Source: Cellulomonas xiejunii (lineage in GTDB: Bacteria > Actinomycetota > Actinomycetes > Actinomycetales > Cellulomonadaceae). Taken from it: a stretch of 64,000 nucleotides of DNA. The stretch spans positions 1,364,001 through 1,428,000 of the forward strand of contig NZ_CP101987.1 in NCBI RefSeq assembly GCF_024508315.1. Reading direction: 5' to 3'. The position numbers and the translations under genes are program-made. Shown here in pieces: positions 17,405 to 28,102 of this stretch. The notes under the pieces were generated by a model. That model did not search any database, was not told where the DNA came from, and worked only from the letters and a program-made list of their open reading frames with translations. Positions within the stretch are counted from its first letter, which is position 1. The number at the start of each line of letters is the position of its first letter.

Positions 17405-19045
17405 ATGTCCACACAGAGCAGCACGCCCGGGTCGAGCGGCTCGGGGCCGCACTACCGCGCGGACGGCACGCACGCGCCGTCGGCCGACCACGTCAAGCCG
17501 CACCCGTACGGCACCCCGGGGAACCGCAACCCCCCGGAGCACTCCGGACCCGCGATCGGGGCGCCCGCAGCGAGCGCGACCGTCGCCATGTCCGTCGCCC
17601 AGCTCGCGATGCTCACGGTCGTCGTCGTCGCGTCGCTGCGCTCGCTGCCCGCGATGTCGCTGTACGGGCTCGGATCGGTGACGCTCTTCATCATCCCGGC
17701 CATCGTGTTCCTCGTCCCGACGGCTCTCGTCGCGGCGGAGCTCGCGACCGGCTGGAAGGGCGGGGTGTTCACCTGGGTGCGCGAGGCGTTCGGCGACCGC
17801 ACCGGGTTCGTCGCGATCTGGTTGCAGTGGATCCAGAACGTCGTCTGGTACCCCACGCAGATCGCCTTCATCGCGGCGAGCCTGTCGTTCGTCATCAATG
17901 ACCAGGGGCTGTCGAACAACGGGTTCTACACCGCGGTCGTCATCCTGGTCCTGTACTGGGGGTCGACCCTCATCACGCTGGCGGGCGGCAACCTGTTCGC
18001 CAAGGTCGGCTCGTGGAGCGGGATCCTCGGCACGCTGTTCCCGGCGGTCCTGCTCATCGTGTTCGGCGCCATCTGGCTGGCCACGGGGGAGAAGTCGGAG
18101 ACGTCGCTCGAGGCGTCGGCGGTCATCCCGCCCTGGACCGGCATCGCCTCGATCGTGCTGATCGTCTCGAACGTCCTGGCGTACGCGGGCATGGAGGTCA
18201 ACGCCGTGCACGCCAACGACCTCAAGAACCCTGGCAAGGGGTTCCCGCGGTCGATCGCGATCGCGACCCTGCTGATCCTGCTGGTGTTCATCCTGCCCAC
18301 CATCGCGATCAGCCTCGCGGTGCCGAAGAGCGAGCTGGGCCTGACCAACGGCATCAACCTGGCGTTCCAGGAGTTCTTCGACCACTGGGGTATCGCGTGG
18401 GGGACCCCGGCGATCTCGCTGCTCATCGCGCTGGGCGCGTTCGCCTCTGTGGTGACGTGGATCGCCGGCCCGTCGCGCGGCCTGCTCGCCGCCGCACGCA
18501 CCGGGCTGCTTCCGCCCGCGTTGCAGCGCCGTAACAAGGCGGGGGTGCAGGTCGGCATCCTGGGCGTGCAGGGTGCGATCGTGACGCTGCTCGCACTGCT
18601 CTTCGTGCTCGTGCCGAACGGCAACACCGCGTTCATCGCCCTGGTCGACATGGCCGCGGCGCTGTACCTGGTCATGTACATCCTCATGTTCGCCGCGGCG
18701 ATCCGGCTGCGGCGTACCAAGCCGGACGTCGTGCGCACCTACCGGACACCGGCCATGAACCTCGTCGCGGGCGTTGGACTGGTCGCGTGCATCGCGGCCT
18801 TCGTCCTGGCGTTCGTCCGGCCGTCCGGCTTCACGGGGCTCTCGGAGGCGGCCTACCCGGTCGTCGTGGCCGCGGTCGTCATCGTGCTCGGTGGTCCGCC
18901 GCTGCTCTTCTACGCGCTGCGAAAGCCCTCGTGGGACCAGCGCACCGAGGCGGAGAAGTCGAGCGCCGACATCGTGCTCGTCAACCCTCCGCCCGCCTCA
19001 CCCGCACCGACCACGACGACCGCGCCTCCTGGGAAGACGGGATAG
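17405..19045 (+). CDS. gadC: Glutamate:GABA antiporter-like APC permease
   Basis: 546-residue amino acid/polyamine (APC) family transporter with about 12 membrane helices between residues 55 and 510. A 50-residue hydrophilic N-terminus and a short Pro/Thr tail flank them. Conserved features include WKGGVFTWVREAFGDRTGF and the PSRGLLAAARTGLLPP loop, both characteristic of GadC-like proteins. Its place directly after gadB argues that it imports glutamate in exchange for GABA, completing the acid-resistance cycle. Substrate is inferred from context; the transporter family is certain. Confidence 0.88.
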   Translation: MSTQSSTPGSSGSGPHYRADGTHAPSADHVKPHPYGTPGNRNPPEHSGPAIGAPAASATVAMSVAQLAMLTVVVVASLRSLPAMSLYGLGSVTLFIIPAIVFLVPTALVAAELATGWKGGVFTWVREAFGDRTGFVAIWLQWIQNVVWYPTQIAFIAASLSFVINDQGLSNNGFYTAVVILVLYWGSTLITLAGGNLFAKVGSWSGILGTLFPAVLLIVFGAIWLATGEKSETSLEASAVIPPWTGIASIVLIVSNVLAYAGMEVNAVHANDLKNPGKGFPRSIAIATLLILLVFILPTIAISLAVPKSELGLTNGINLAFQEFFDHWGIAWGTPAISLLIALGAFASVVTWIAGPSRGLLAAARTGLLPPALQRRNKAGVQVGILGVQGAIVTLLALLFVLVPNGNTAFIALVDMAAALYLVMYILMFAAAIRLRRTKPDVVRTYRTPAMNLVAGVGLVACIAAFVLAFVRPSGFTGLSEAAYPVVVAAVVIVLGGPPLLFYALRKPSWDQRTEAEKSSADIVLVNPPPASPAPTTTTAPPGKTG

Positions 19046-19074
19046 GTCCCAGGGCGGCCCGGGGGCGACGCGAC

Positions 19075-19119
19075 GGGCAGGGTCGGCGGCGAGCGAATCA
19101 CGCGCCGCCGGCCCTGCCC
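19075..19119 (+). terminator. Terminator after gadB-gadC
   Basis: 17-bp stem (one G-U pair) GGGCAGGGTCGGCGGCG with its complement around an 11-base loop, 29 bases after the antiporter stop. Placed between convergent genes, it could stop transcription from both sides. Confidence 0.85.
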
Positions 19120-19195
19120 GAAGTTGCTGGTTGCGTGCACGTCTGCGGGCGGAGGCCGTCGCACGCTCGTTCGGTGTGGTCAGGAGCGCCGAGAG

Positions 19196-20560
19196 TCAGT
19201 CCCCTGCAGCCCGTTCGTCGTCCTGAGAGGAAATGGCTGTCGAGACCAGCGCTGGCGTGACCTCAGGCTGCTCGGTGGCGATCTCCGCGGCCTCTGCCTC
19301 TGTGCGGAGGCGGGGAGGGGCAGCTGACCACGCCTTGATCTGCTGTACGACGTCCGCGTAGAAGGTGTCCACGGCCTCCAGCACCGAGTCGATGAAGGAG
19401 CCTCTGCCTCGACCGCGCTTCGTGCCCATCGGCCGGGTCAGTGCCACCTGGAACGACTTGATCTCGCGCGTGCCGTCACCCGCGATCGACGCCGGCGACT
19501 CCCGCACGGTCCGAAGGAGCTCCGCAGGGCCCGCTCCCCGCTGATGCATCAGTCGCGTCTCGACCCGGAGCTCTTCGGGAGCGTTCTTCAGCTGCCGAAC
19601 CAACCAGTTGACGCGCGTCGTCGGCCGTCCCTCGCGCGGCGCATCCACTTCGACCCAACAGGTGACGGTGCTCGCACGCAGATCAGCGGTGACGCAGACG
19701 TCCCCGACCGTGGAGGGGATGCGGATGCCTCCGGACAGCGTCCCCGACGAGGCGAGGGTCGTCACGAGCGACTGCGTGCGCAGAGCCGGCTCTGCCAGCT
19801 CCTTGCGGGAGAGGACCGGCGTCACCTCCGTGCCCAGCTGGCGTCCGAGATTGAGGCTGGCGTAGCGGAGAAGCGCATCGAACCGGTTGGCGACGGCCTC
19901 GACACCCTTGTCGCTCGGACGCAGCGTTCCGGCTCTCACCGCCTCTCGTACGGCGACCCAGGTCGCGCCCATGTCGTCGAACTCCATGGCTCCCGAGCGA
20001 GGGTGCTCGAGGTATCGGATCAGCTCGCCCAGGATCCACGCCTGGTCCGGATCTGCGACGCCGCGGAACTCCTTCTGGAGCACCGCTTCGGCGAGGACCT
20101 GCGTCCACGACAGATGATGCAGGGCCACCTTCTTGGTCTTGCGTCGATCGACCTTCGTGGGGTGCTGGCCGGCGATCGGCGGGATCTCGTTCGAGATGGT
20201 GATCAGCGCATCGAACCCGTGCTCTCTGGCGACGTCCAGGTAGTTCTCCAGCTGAGTCGCTGCGAGCTCGTTCTGGCCGGTCTTGACCTCGACCAGGGCT
20301 GTCCACGATCGCGAACCGCGCTTCACCTCGATGAGACCATCCGGAATGACGGTCTGCTCGCCCAGCTGAAACGGCACCTCGATGAACGTGTTGACGGAGC
20401 CCGCTGGAGCTCCGAACCGGTGCGTAAGGGATCGTCCGTACTCCTTGACGGCCGTCATCACGGCAAGCAATGCAGACGTTGCGCGGCGTTCCTGCTCATC
20501 TGCGCCGTTGATGCCGGATGTCGGAATGAGTCGCGCCTCGTGCCAGCTTTCGTGTGCCAT
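19196..20560 (-). CDS. Solitary PD-(D/E)XK nuclease-like protein
   Basis: 454-residue protein whose first 115 residues carry a complete nuclease-type motif: D74 in VIPDGLIEV, E91-x-K93 in ALVEVKTG, and Q103 in TQLENYLDVA. This is the order of the PD-(D/E)XK superfamily found in restriction and repair nucleases. The rest is helical with a beta-rich section (GDVCVTADLRASTVTCWVEVD) and no methylase or helicase is adjacent. Codon use is less GC-rich than in neighbours, hinting at acquisition. The frame is open back to 20830, but MAHESWHEARLI at 20560 begins the conserved-looking part. A role in defence is plausible but unproven. Confidence 0.75.
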   Translation of the reverse strand: MAHESWHEARLIPTSGINGADEQERRATSALLAVMTAVKEYGRSLTHRFGAPAGSVNTFIEVPFQLGEQTVIPDGLIEVKRGSRSWTALVEVKTGQNELAATQLENYLDVAREHGFDALITISNEIPPIAGQHPTKVDRRKTKKVALHHLSWTQVLAEAVLQKEFRGVADPDQAWILGELIRYLEHPRSGAMEFDDMGATWVAVREAVRAGTLRPSDKGVEAVANRFDALLRYASLNLGRQLGTEVTPVLSRKELAEPALRTQSLVTTLASSGTLSGGIRIPSTVGDVCVTADLRASTVTCWVEVDAPREGRPTTRVNWLVRQLKNAPEELRVETRLMHQRGAGPAELLRTVRESPASIAGDGTREIKSFQVALTRPMGTKRGRGRGSFIDSVLEAVDTFYADVVQQIKAWSAAPPRLRTEAEAAEIATEQPEVTPALVSTAISSQDDERAAGD

Positions 20561-20777
20561 CAGTCTGACCCCGCTCTTTGTCGATGGGGGTATCTTGCCT
20601 GCACGGCGCAAGGGAGTCCTGAATCGGCTCGCGATTTCGCCCTCTCGTCTCGGCGCGAGGTCGGCGCGCCGTGACGCACCCAGTGACCAAAGCAGCGGCA
20701 GGGTCCTGGCAAGTCGACGCTGGAGGGTCCGGCCTGGCCGGGTAGCGCGGAGCGTAGGTCTGTCGCGACGTCGACGG

Positions 20778-20789
20778 TGAAACGCTTCG
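20778..20789. promoter_or_regulatory. LacI-type operator-like box A (TGAAACGCTTCG)
   Basis: TGAAACGCTTCG fits the AAnCGnTT core common to LacI-family operators. The same 12 bases recur at 53141-53152 before the pectate lyase/PfkB pair. It is 144 bp before the GH43 start. Confidence 0.45.
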
Positions 20790-20877
20790 ACGTCGCTCAG
20801 GGTCTTGCTCGGACATCGGGCTGGAGGCACTCTGACGCAGATCCCGAGCGAGCGAAAGCTGCTGGCTCACGGTCGGT

Positions 20878-20891
20878 TGTGAACGATCACA
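20878..20891. promoter_or_regulatory. Operator-like box B (TGTGAACGATCACA)
   Basis: Near-perfect 14-bp palindrome (one mismatch) centred on CG, 42 bp before the GH43 start. The identical 14-mer lies at 53154-53167, next to another secreted CBM13 polysaccharidase. A LacI-family repressor site is likely; the cognate protein is not in this window. Confidence 0.6.
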
Positions 20892-20933
20892 CCCAGGCGG
20901 TCAGTGCTGCCCGCCGCGCACCGAGGAGCACCC

Positions 20934-23042
20934 ATGCGTGAGACCCCTGCGAAGGTCCGGCGCCGCGCACACCGTTGGTCGGCGCTCGTGGCGGCCGGTG
21001 TCGTCGCCGCGTCGGGCGGCCTGGTGGCGACCGTCGGCGCCCCCGCCGCGTCGGCCGTGAGTGTCGACCCGGGCACCGCCTACGTCCTGGTCAACCGCAA
21101 CAGCGGCAAGGCGCTCGACGTCTACAACTTCGCGACCTCCGACGGTGCGCGCCTGACGCAGTGGACACGCGGCACCAATGCCAACCAGCAGTGGCGGTTC
21201 GTCGACTCCGGGGACGGGTACTACCGCGTCCGGTCGCAGCACTCGGGCAAGGTGCTCGACGTGAGCGGCTGGTCCACGGCCGACGGTGGCAGGGTCGTGC
21301 AGTGGTCCGACACCAACGGCACGAACCAGCAGTGGCGCCTGCAGGACACCGCGGACGGCTACGTGTCGCTGATCAGCCGCCACTCCGGCAAGGCGCTGGA
21401 GGTGCAGAACGCGTCGAGGGACGACAACGCCGAGATCGTCCAGTACAACCCCTGGGGAGGAACCAACCAGCAGTGGCAGCTCGTGCCCGTAGGGAGCCCC
21501 GTGACGCCGACTCCGACCCCGACCACCACGACGCCGCCGGTCACCGGCTCGTTCACCAACCCGGTCGTCTGGCAGGACTTCGCCGACGGCGACATCATCC
21601 GCGTCGGGGACGCGTACTACTACTCCGCCTCGACCATGCACTACTCGCCGGGCGCGCCCATCCTGCGCTCGTACGACCTCGTGAACTGGGAGTACGCGGG
21701 CCACTCGGTGCCGCGTCTTGACTTCGACGACGCGAAGTACGACCTCACGGGCGGACACCGGTACGTCAAGGGCATCTGGGCGTCGACGCTGAACTACCGG
21801 CCCAGCAACCGGACGTACTACTGGTACGGCTGCACGGAGTTCAACCGCACGTACGTCTACACGGCGTCGGCGGTCGACGGCACGTGGACCAAGAAGGCGC
21901 GGATCAACAGCTGCTACTACGACGCAGGCCTGCTGATCGACGACGACGACACGATGTACCTCGCCTACGGCAACGGCGCGATCAGCGTCGCGCAGCTCAG
22001 CGCGGACGGCACGCAGCAGGTGCGGGCGCAGCAGGTCTACCAGACGCCGAGCAGCATCGGGACGCTCGAGGGTGCGCGGTTCTACAAGAAGGACGGGTAC
22101 TACTACATCTGGCTGACGCGCCCCGCGAACGGCCAGTACGTCCTGCGCTCGCGTTCGCCGTTCGGACCGTACGAGCAGCGGCAGATCCTCCTCGACCTCC
22201 CCGGGCCGATCAACGGTGGCGGCGTGCCGCACCAGGGCGGCATCGTGCAGACGCAGAACGGTGACTGGTGGTACATGGCGTTCACCGACGCGTACCCCGG
22301 CGGTCGGATGCCGACGCTGGCGCCCATCACCTGGAACGACGGCTGGCCGAGCGTGCAGACCGTCAACGGCCGGTGGGGGACGACCTACCCGCGGCCCGCG
22401 ATCAGCACGACGCGCACCGTGCAGCCCATGACCGGTCGCGACACGTTCACCGGCACCCGGCTGGGCCCGCGGTGGGAGTGGAACCACAACCCTGACACCA
22501 GCCGCTTCTCGGTCGGCGACGGGCTGCGGCTGCAGACGGCGACGGTGACGAACGACCTGTACGCCGCCCGCAACACCCTCACCCACCGGATCCAGGGCCC
22601 GACGTCGACGGCGACGATCGAGCTCGACTACTCCGCGATGGCCAACGGCGACCGGGCCGGGCTCGCGATGCTGCGGCAGTCGTCCGCGTGGATCGGCGTG
22701 GTCAAGGGTGGCAACGGTGCCACGCGGGTCGTCATGACGGACGGTCTGGCGATGAACTCGTCGTGGAGCACCACGAGCACGGGCAGCGAGCGGGCGAGCG
22801 CCGACGTCAGCGGTGGCCGGATCTGGCTGCGGACCTCGGCGGACATCCGCCCCGGATCGGGCCGCCAGGCGACCTTCTCCTACAGCACCGACGGCACGAC
22901 GTTCCGGACCCTCGGGCCGGGGTTCACCCTGAACAACGAGTGGCAGTTCTTCATGGGCTACCGCTTCGGCATCTTCAACCACGCGACGACCTCCCTGGGC
23001 GGCGCCGTGACGGTCCGCAGCTTCGACCTCACGACGCCCTGA
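20934..23042 (+). CDS. Secreted CBM13-GH43 beta-xylosidase/arabinofuranosidase-type enzyme
   Basis: 702-residue exported glycoside hydrolase. A signal peptide covers about residues 1-42. A ricin-type CBM13 (45-185) shows three repeats with SGKALDV/SGKVLDV and NQQW motifs. A Pro/Thr linker leads to a five-bladed GH43 catalytic domain from about 205. Likely catalytic acids are D220 (FADGD), D330 (YYDAGLLID) and E379 (TLEGAR). The last 200 residues form a beta-sandwich like the C-terminal domain of GH43 xylosidases. It probably removes xylose or arabinose from xylan; the exact specificity cannot be read off. GAGGAG precedes the ATG; an upstream in-frame start at 20904 is less likely. Confidence 0.92.
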   Translation: MRETPAKVRRRAHRWSALVAAGVVAASGGLVATVGAPAASAVSVDPGTAYVLVNRNSGKALDVYNFATSDGARLTQWTRGTNANQQWRFVDSGDGYYRVRSQHSGKVLDVSGWSTADGGRVVQWSDTNGTNQQWRLQDTADGYVSLISRHSGKALEVQNASRDDNAEIVQYNPWGGTNQQWQLVPVGSPVTPTPTPTTTTPPVTGSFTNPVVWQDFADGDIIRVGDAYYYSASTMHYSPGAPILRSYDLVNWEYAGHSVPRLDFDDAKYDLTGGHRYVKGIWASTLNYRPSNRTYYWYGCTEFNRTYVYTASAVDGTWTKKARINSCYYDAGLLIDDDDTMYLAYGNGAISVAQLSADGTQQVRAQQVYQTPSSIGTLEGARFYKKDGYYYIWLTRPANGQYVLRSRSPFGPYEQRQILLDLPGPINGGGVPHQGGIVQTQNGDWWYMAFTDAYPGGRMPTLAPITWNDGWPSVQTVNGRWGTTYPRPAISTTRTVQPMTGRDTFTGTRLGPRWEWNHNPDTSRFSVGDGLRLQTATVTNDLYAARNTLTHRIQGPTSTATIELDYSAMANGDRAGLAMLRQSSAWIGVVKGGNGATRVVMTDGLAMNSSWSTTSTGSERASADVSGGRIWLRTSADIRPGSGRQATFSYSTDGTTFRTLGPGFTLNNEWQFFMGYRFGIFNHATTSLGGAVTVRSFDLTTP

Positions 23043-23069
23043 CCGCCTGACGCACCACCGACGCGTCGC

Positions 23070-23096
23070 CGTCGGGTCCCCGGCCGGGCCCCGACG
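23070..23096 (+). terminator. Hairpin between GH43 and GH10 genes
   Basis: 11-bp stem with one mismatch and a five-base loop, 28 bases after the GH43 stop. It may end the GH43 transcript or partially read through to the xylanase gene, which has no operator box of its own in the 159-bp gap. Confidence 0.6.
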
Positions 23097-23120
23097 ACGG
23101 CGGGCCCGGCCGCGCCCTGA

Positions 23121-24689
<1,569 letters not shown>

Positions 24690-24709
24690 CGTCGGCGCAC
24701 CGGCGTGCC

Positions 24710-24744
24710 GACCGCCCTCGCGCCCTCGTGGTGCGGGGGCGGTC
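24710..24744 (+). terminator. Terminator after the xylanase gene
   Basis: Eight-base stem GACCGCCC/GGGCGGTC around a 19-base loop, beginning 20 bases after the GH10 stop. It is the only strong inverted repeat before the convergent DoxX gene. Confidence 0.6.
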
Positions 24745-24807
24745 GCGTCTCTGGCCCGTGCCGCTGGGGAATCGGCGTGACGACGCGCGCGGCCCGGCGG
24801 GCCTGCT

Positions 24808-25293
24808 CTACTGCCTGACCCCGCCCGGCTGGCTGACGGGGCCCACCCGCTGGGAGCGCGACGCCCGCCACACCCGCCAGGCACCCGTGGACCACAGCGC
24901 CCAGAGCACGAGCAGCCCCTGGAACGGCAGCCGCGCGAGGCGCTTGGCGTCCGTGTCGAGCCCGAATCCGTCGTTGCCCTCGACGTACTGGGCGACGTTG
25001 CCCGGGAAGATGGCGACGAAGAATGCTGCCGCGGCGGCACCCACCCACGGGCGGTACCGCCGTGGCGCGGCGACCAGTGCAGCGCCGAGGGTCAGCTCGA
25101 CGAGGCCGGACCCGAGGACGACGAGGTCGGCGTCGACGGGCACCCAGGACGGGACCTGCGCCTGGAACTCCTCGCGCGCGAACGTCAGGTGGCTGGTGCC
25201 CGCGAACGCGAGGAACCCGCCGAGCAGGACGCGCCCGATCGTGCGCGCGATCCCGTCACGTGGCCCACTGGTCCCGGTGCTGGCAGAGCTCAC
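24808..25293 (-). CDS. DoxX-family membrane protein
   Basis: 161-residue protein with four predicted membrane helices and the DoxX-like opening VLLGGFLAFAGTSHLTFAREEF. A PxWVP motif and the VELTLGAALVAAP helix also fit. DoxX-family proteins occur in redox and thiol-stress contexts, but no partner is nearby to assign a role. The GTG at 25293 follows GAGGAGG. The family call is good; the function is unknown. Confidence 0.82.
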   Translation of the reverse strand: MSSASTGTSGPRDGIARTIGRVLLGGFLAFAGTSHLTFAREEFQAQVPSWVPVDADLVVLGSGLVELTLGAALVAAPRRYRPWVGAAAAAFFVAIFPGNVAQYVEGNDGFGLDTDAKRLARLPFQGLLVLWALWSTGAWRVWRASRSQRVGPVSQPGGVRQ

Positions 25294-25342
25294 GGCGTCC
25301 TCCTCGGCTGGCGCGTCCTCCCGAGGCTAGGGCCGAGCCCGG

Positions 25343-27004
25343 TCAGACGCGCGGCGCCAGGAGGGACCATCCGGCAGCCAGCACCCGCGGCGCGGCTCCG
25401 TCCGGGACGAGCAGGACGGTCTGGACGAGCCCGAGCGTGCGCAGGTTCTGCCGCTCACCGGGCTGTCCCGTCACCTCCGCGACGGCCACGTCTGTGAGGT
25501 TCACGCTCCACCCCGTCTCCATCTCGCGGTTGAACGTGTAGCTGAGGGCGGAGGTGACGAGCAGGCCACCGTCGACCGGCACGACCTGCAGCGGGCCTCC
25601 CGGTGCCGTCGGGTCCTCGGGCCCGTCGAAGTGGGTGACCTGCGCGTTGGTGACGCGGAGGCGGCCCTCGAGGTCGTTGCCCAGCACCTTCTCCCGGAAC
25701 GTGCCCAGCTCGCCGAGGTCGACCGCCACCTCCGCGCCGGTCTCCAGGTGCGAGCGGACCAGCTCGACGGCGGCGAGGCCGGCGGCCACCTGGTCGGGCG
25801 AGGCGACGCTCGCCGACCCCGGAGCGGGCAGCTGGACGGCGTCCACGGGGACATCGAGCGCGAAGCTGGAGCGCCAGGGTGCGGCGGCACGCTCCCGTTC
25901 GAACACCCGCAGCTGGGGGAGCTCGGCGGGGGTGCCGTCAGTGGTCGATTCCACGAGCGCCATGAACCACATGGGGTACGACGTGAACTGGGGGACGGCC
26001 GCGTCGAGACCGGAGTAGGTGACCGTGTACGGCGCGGGAGGCTGGTCGCGCGCCGCGTCGAGCTTGGTGCGGTACTCCATGAGCGCGCGCCGACCGTCCG
26101 TGTCGGGATCGGCCCAGGCGCCCGGGTCGAGCTGCGCCGCGACCTGGCTCGCCGCGCTCTCGCGCTCGCTGTACGACGCGAGGGCGGCGTCGAGCTCGTC
26201 CGCGTCGGCGGCGATCCTGACGGGCTGCTCAGGCGGCTCCACCGCGGACGGCACCGGCACGCAGGCCGTGAGTGTGACGGTCAGCCCGGCGCCCAGGACG
26301 AGGGCGCGGCGTCGCAGGGTACGAGGCGCGGCCTCCGCCGGCTCAGGTTCCGGTGCGGTGAAGGTCTCGGGCTCGGTGTCCGCGTCCGCGGGGTCGGGCG
26401 TCGGCTCGGTGCGGCGACGACCCCGGCGTCGCACGAGCGCGGCGGCCGCGACGAGCACCGCCCCCGCCCCCGCGACTCCGAGGGCGAGGACGAAGAGGCC
26501 GGGGACCACGGCGCCGAACGCCAGGGTGGTCGCAGCCGGACCGCCGAGCGGCACGACCACGAACGTCACGGGCTCGCCGGTGAGCGTGACGTCGAGCGAC
26601 TGCGCCCCGTCGCCCGACGCGGAGCCGGACCAGAAGGTGGTCGTGGTCGGGTCGACCTCGGGCGCGTCCAGCTCACCGTCGATCGGGTCCGTCGCGAGGG
26701 TGCCGGAGCGGTCCACGCCCGTCACCCACGAGGCGTTCACGCCCGTCACGTAGTCGCGCGCGTCGACGGGGTGCGCGGCGCCGAGGAACACCGGACCGCC
26801 CTGCGACGTGGCGGTGGCGTGCAGGGTCAGGTCCCGCACGGGGAAGAGGTCGAACGAGGTGATCGCGACGCCCGAGGTCGCGGGGATCTTGCCGGCAGGC
26901 AGGGACGCGGTGTCGTCCGGGCCGACCAGCGCGGCGATCGCCCCTCCGATGAGCAGGACGAGCCCGCCGAGGGTCGAGAGGACGACGACGATGAACGTGC
27001 GCAC
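25343..27004 (-). CDS. Membrane protein with internal lipobox-like segment, unknown
   Basis: 553-residue protein of no recognised family that looks like two exported proteins joined. Part one has TM1 (3-27), a beta-rich exported domain (28-160) and TM2 (164-191). An RRRGRRR stop-transfer and an acidic Pro/Glu linker follow. Part two opens with RRRALVLGAGLTVTLTAC (231-248), exactly like a lipoprotein signal with lipobox LTAC, and then a 300-residue exported domain. No separate start codon with signal precedes this second part. GAAGGGG supports the GTG at 27004. The frame stays open to 27985, which would overlap the SDR gene in antisense and is rejected. Confidence 0.7.
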   Translation of the reverse strand: MRTFIVVVLSTLGGLVLLIGGAIAALVGPDDTASLPAGKIPATSGVAITSFDLFPVRDLTLHATATSQGGPVFLGAAHPVDARDYVTGVNASWVTGVDRSGTLATDPIDGELDAPEVDPTTTTFWSGSASGDGAQSLDVTLTGEPVTFVVVPLGGPAATTLAFGAVVPGLFVLALGVAGAGAVLVAAAALVRRRGRRRTEPTPDPADADTEPETFTAPEPEPAEAAPRTLRRRALVLGAGLTVTLTACVPVPSAVEPPEQPVRIAADADELDAALASYSERESAASQVAAQLDPGAWADPDTDGRRALMEYRTKLDAARDQPPAPYTVTYSGLDAAVPQFTSYPMWFMALVESTTDGTPAELPQLRVFERERAAAPWRSSFALDVPVDAVQLPAPGSASVASPDQVAAGLAAVELVRSHLETGAEVAVDLGELGTFREKVLGNDLEGRLRVTNAQVTHFDGPEDPTAPGGPLQVVPVDGGLLVTSALSYTFNREMETGWSVNLTDVAVAEVTGQPGERQNLRTLGLVQTVLLVPDGAAPRVLAAGWSLLAPRV

Positions 27005-27111
27005 GAGCACCCCTTCGCGATGAAACACGGACAAACCGGACGCGACGTTAACAGGTCCCGGCCCCGATCGGTGCCGGGCGCCCGGGCTTGTGGACGACAG
27101 GTGCTCGTCAC

Positions 27112-27906
27112 TCAGCGGGCGAGGAACCCGCCGTCCACCGCAATGACGTTGCCTGTCACGTATCTGGCCTCGTCGGAGAACAGCCACGCGACCGCGTCCG
27201 CCACCTCGCCCGTCGTGCCCGCGCGGCCCATGGGCAGCAGCGTGCTCCACGCGTCGGCGCCGGGCGGGGCCATGCCGGGACCGGCGAACATCCCGGTGTC
27301 GACCGGGCCGGACGCGACGCCGTTGACGCGGATGCCCTGGTCGGCGAGCTCCACCGCGGCGCAGCGGGTGAGCGCCAGGGCGGCCGCCTTGGACGCGGCG
27401 TACGGCGCCACGCCACGGAACACGGTCCGCACGGAGTGGACGGAGAGGTTGTTGACGATCGAGCCACCACCCGTCGAGGTCATGTGGCGGACCTCCGCGC
27501 GCATGCACAGCCACAGCGCGCGGGTGTTCACGGCGAACGCCCGGTCGAAGTCCTCGACGTCGGCGTCGGCGACGGTCCCGGGCCCGGTGACCCCGGCGTT
27601 GTTGAACGCGTGGTCGAGGCGACCCCACACGGCGGCTGCGGCGTCGAGGGCCGACTCCAGGGCGTCGTCGTCGCACAGGTCGGCCGTGACGAGCGCCGCC
27701 TCGCCGCCGGACGCCCGGATGCGTTCGACGACGCCCGCGCCCCGCTCCTCGTCGCGGCCGAGGACGACGACGCGTAGACCGCGCCACGCGAGCTCGAGGG
27801 CTGTCGCTGCGCCGATGCCGGACGTCGCGCCGGTGACGAGGGCGACCCGCCGCGCGGGGCCGGCCTCGGCAGGTGCCGTCGGTGCGGGCGCTGTGGTGCG
27901 GTCCAT
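27112..27906 (-). CDS. Short-chain dehydrogenase/reductase (SDR)
   Basis: 264-residue NAD(P)-dependent oxidoreductase with a classical SDR Rossmann fold: TGATSGIG (cofactor glycines), NNAG, catalytic serine in NNLSVHS, and YAASK (Tyr/Lys pair). The C-terminal GNVIAVDGGFL matches typical SDRs. Arg in GRDEER after strand 2 suggests NADP(H) preference. The ATG at 27906 follows AGGGGGAA. Substrate is unknown: no pathway genes flank it. Confidence 0.92.
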   Translation of the reverse strand: MDRTTAPAPTAPAEAGPARRVALVTGATSGIGAATALELAWRGLRVVVLGRDEERGAGVVERIRASGGEAALVTADLCDDDALESALDAAAAVWGRLDHAFNNAGVTGPGTVADADVEDFDRAFAVNTRALWLCMRAEVRHMTSTGGGSIVNNLSVHSVRTVFRGVAPYAASKAAALALTRCAAVELADQGIRVNGVASGPVDTGMFAGPGMAPPGADAWSTLLPMGRAGTTGEVADAVAWLFSDEARYVTGNVIAVDGGFLAR

Positions 27907-28102
27907 CGGTGGTTCCCCCTGGTGCCGTCGATGAGCGGGGCGTCCGCACCGCCCGTCGTCGGCGACGGTGCGGGAGCGCTCCCAAGCCGTGGTGACACTA
28001 GAGCGTGGTGCCGGTCGTCCACAACCCGATCCGTATTGTTCTGAGACGTTTGTCCAGTTCTCAACTACCTGCCCGGTCGCGCGCGGTGCGTACCCTGGGT
28101 CG

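Larger units (their letters stand above)
20561..20933. other. Divergent intergenic region with operator-like boxes
   Basis: 373 bp between the nuclease-like gene and the GH43 gene. It contains no convincing gene: the open frame antisense to 20561-20830 lacks coding character. It holds two CG-centred operator-like boxes (20778-20789 and 20878-20891) and, just before the GH43 start, a CGAGGAG ribosome-binding site. Confidence 0.55.

Noticed and set aside
20778..20789. CcpA-type catabolite-repression (cre) site
   Set aside because: The spacing between TG and CG does not fit the cre consensus; a generic LacI-family operator is a better description.
27907..28102. Longer N-terminus for the SDR (to 28146)
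   Set aside because: The extra residues are not SDR-like and overlap the rlmC start region; ATG 27906 has a good AGGGGGAA site.
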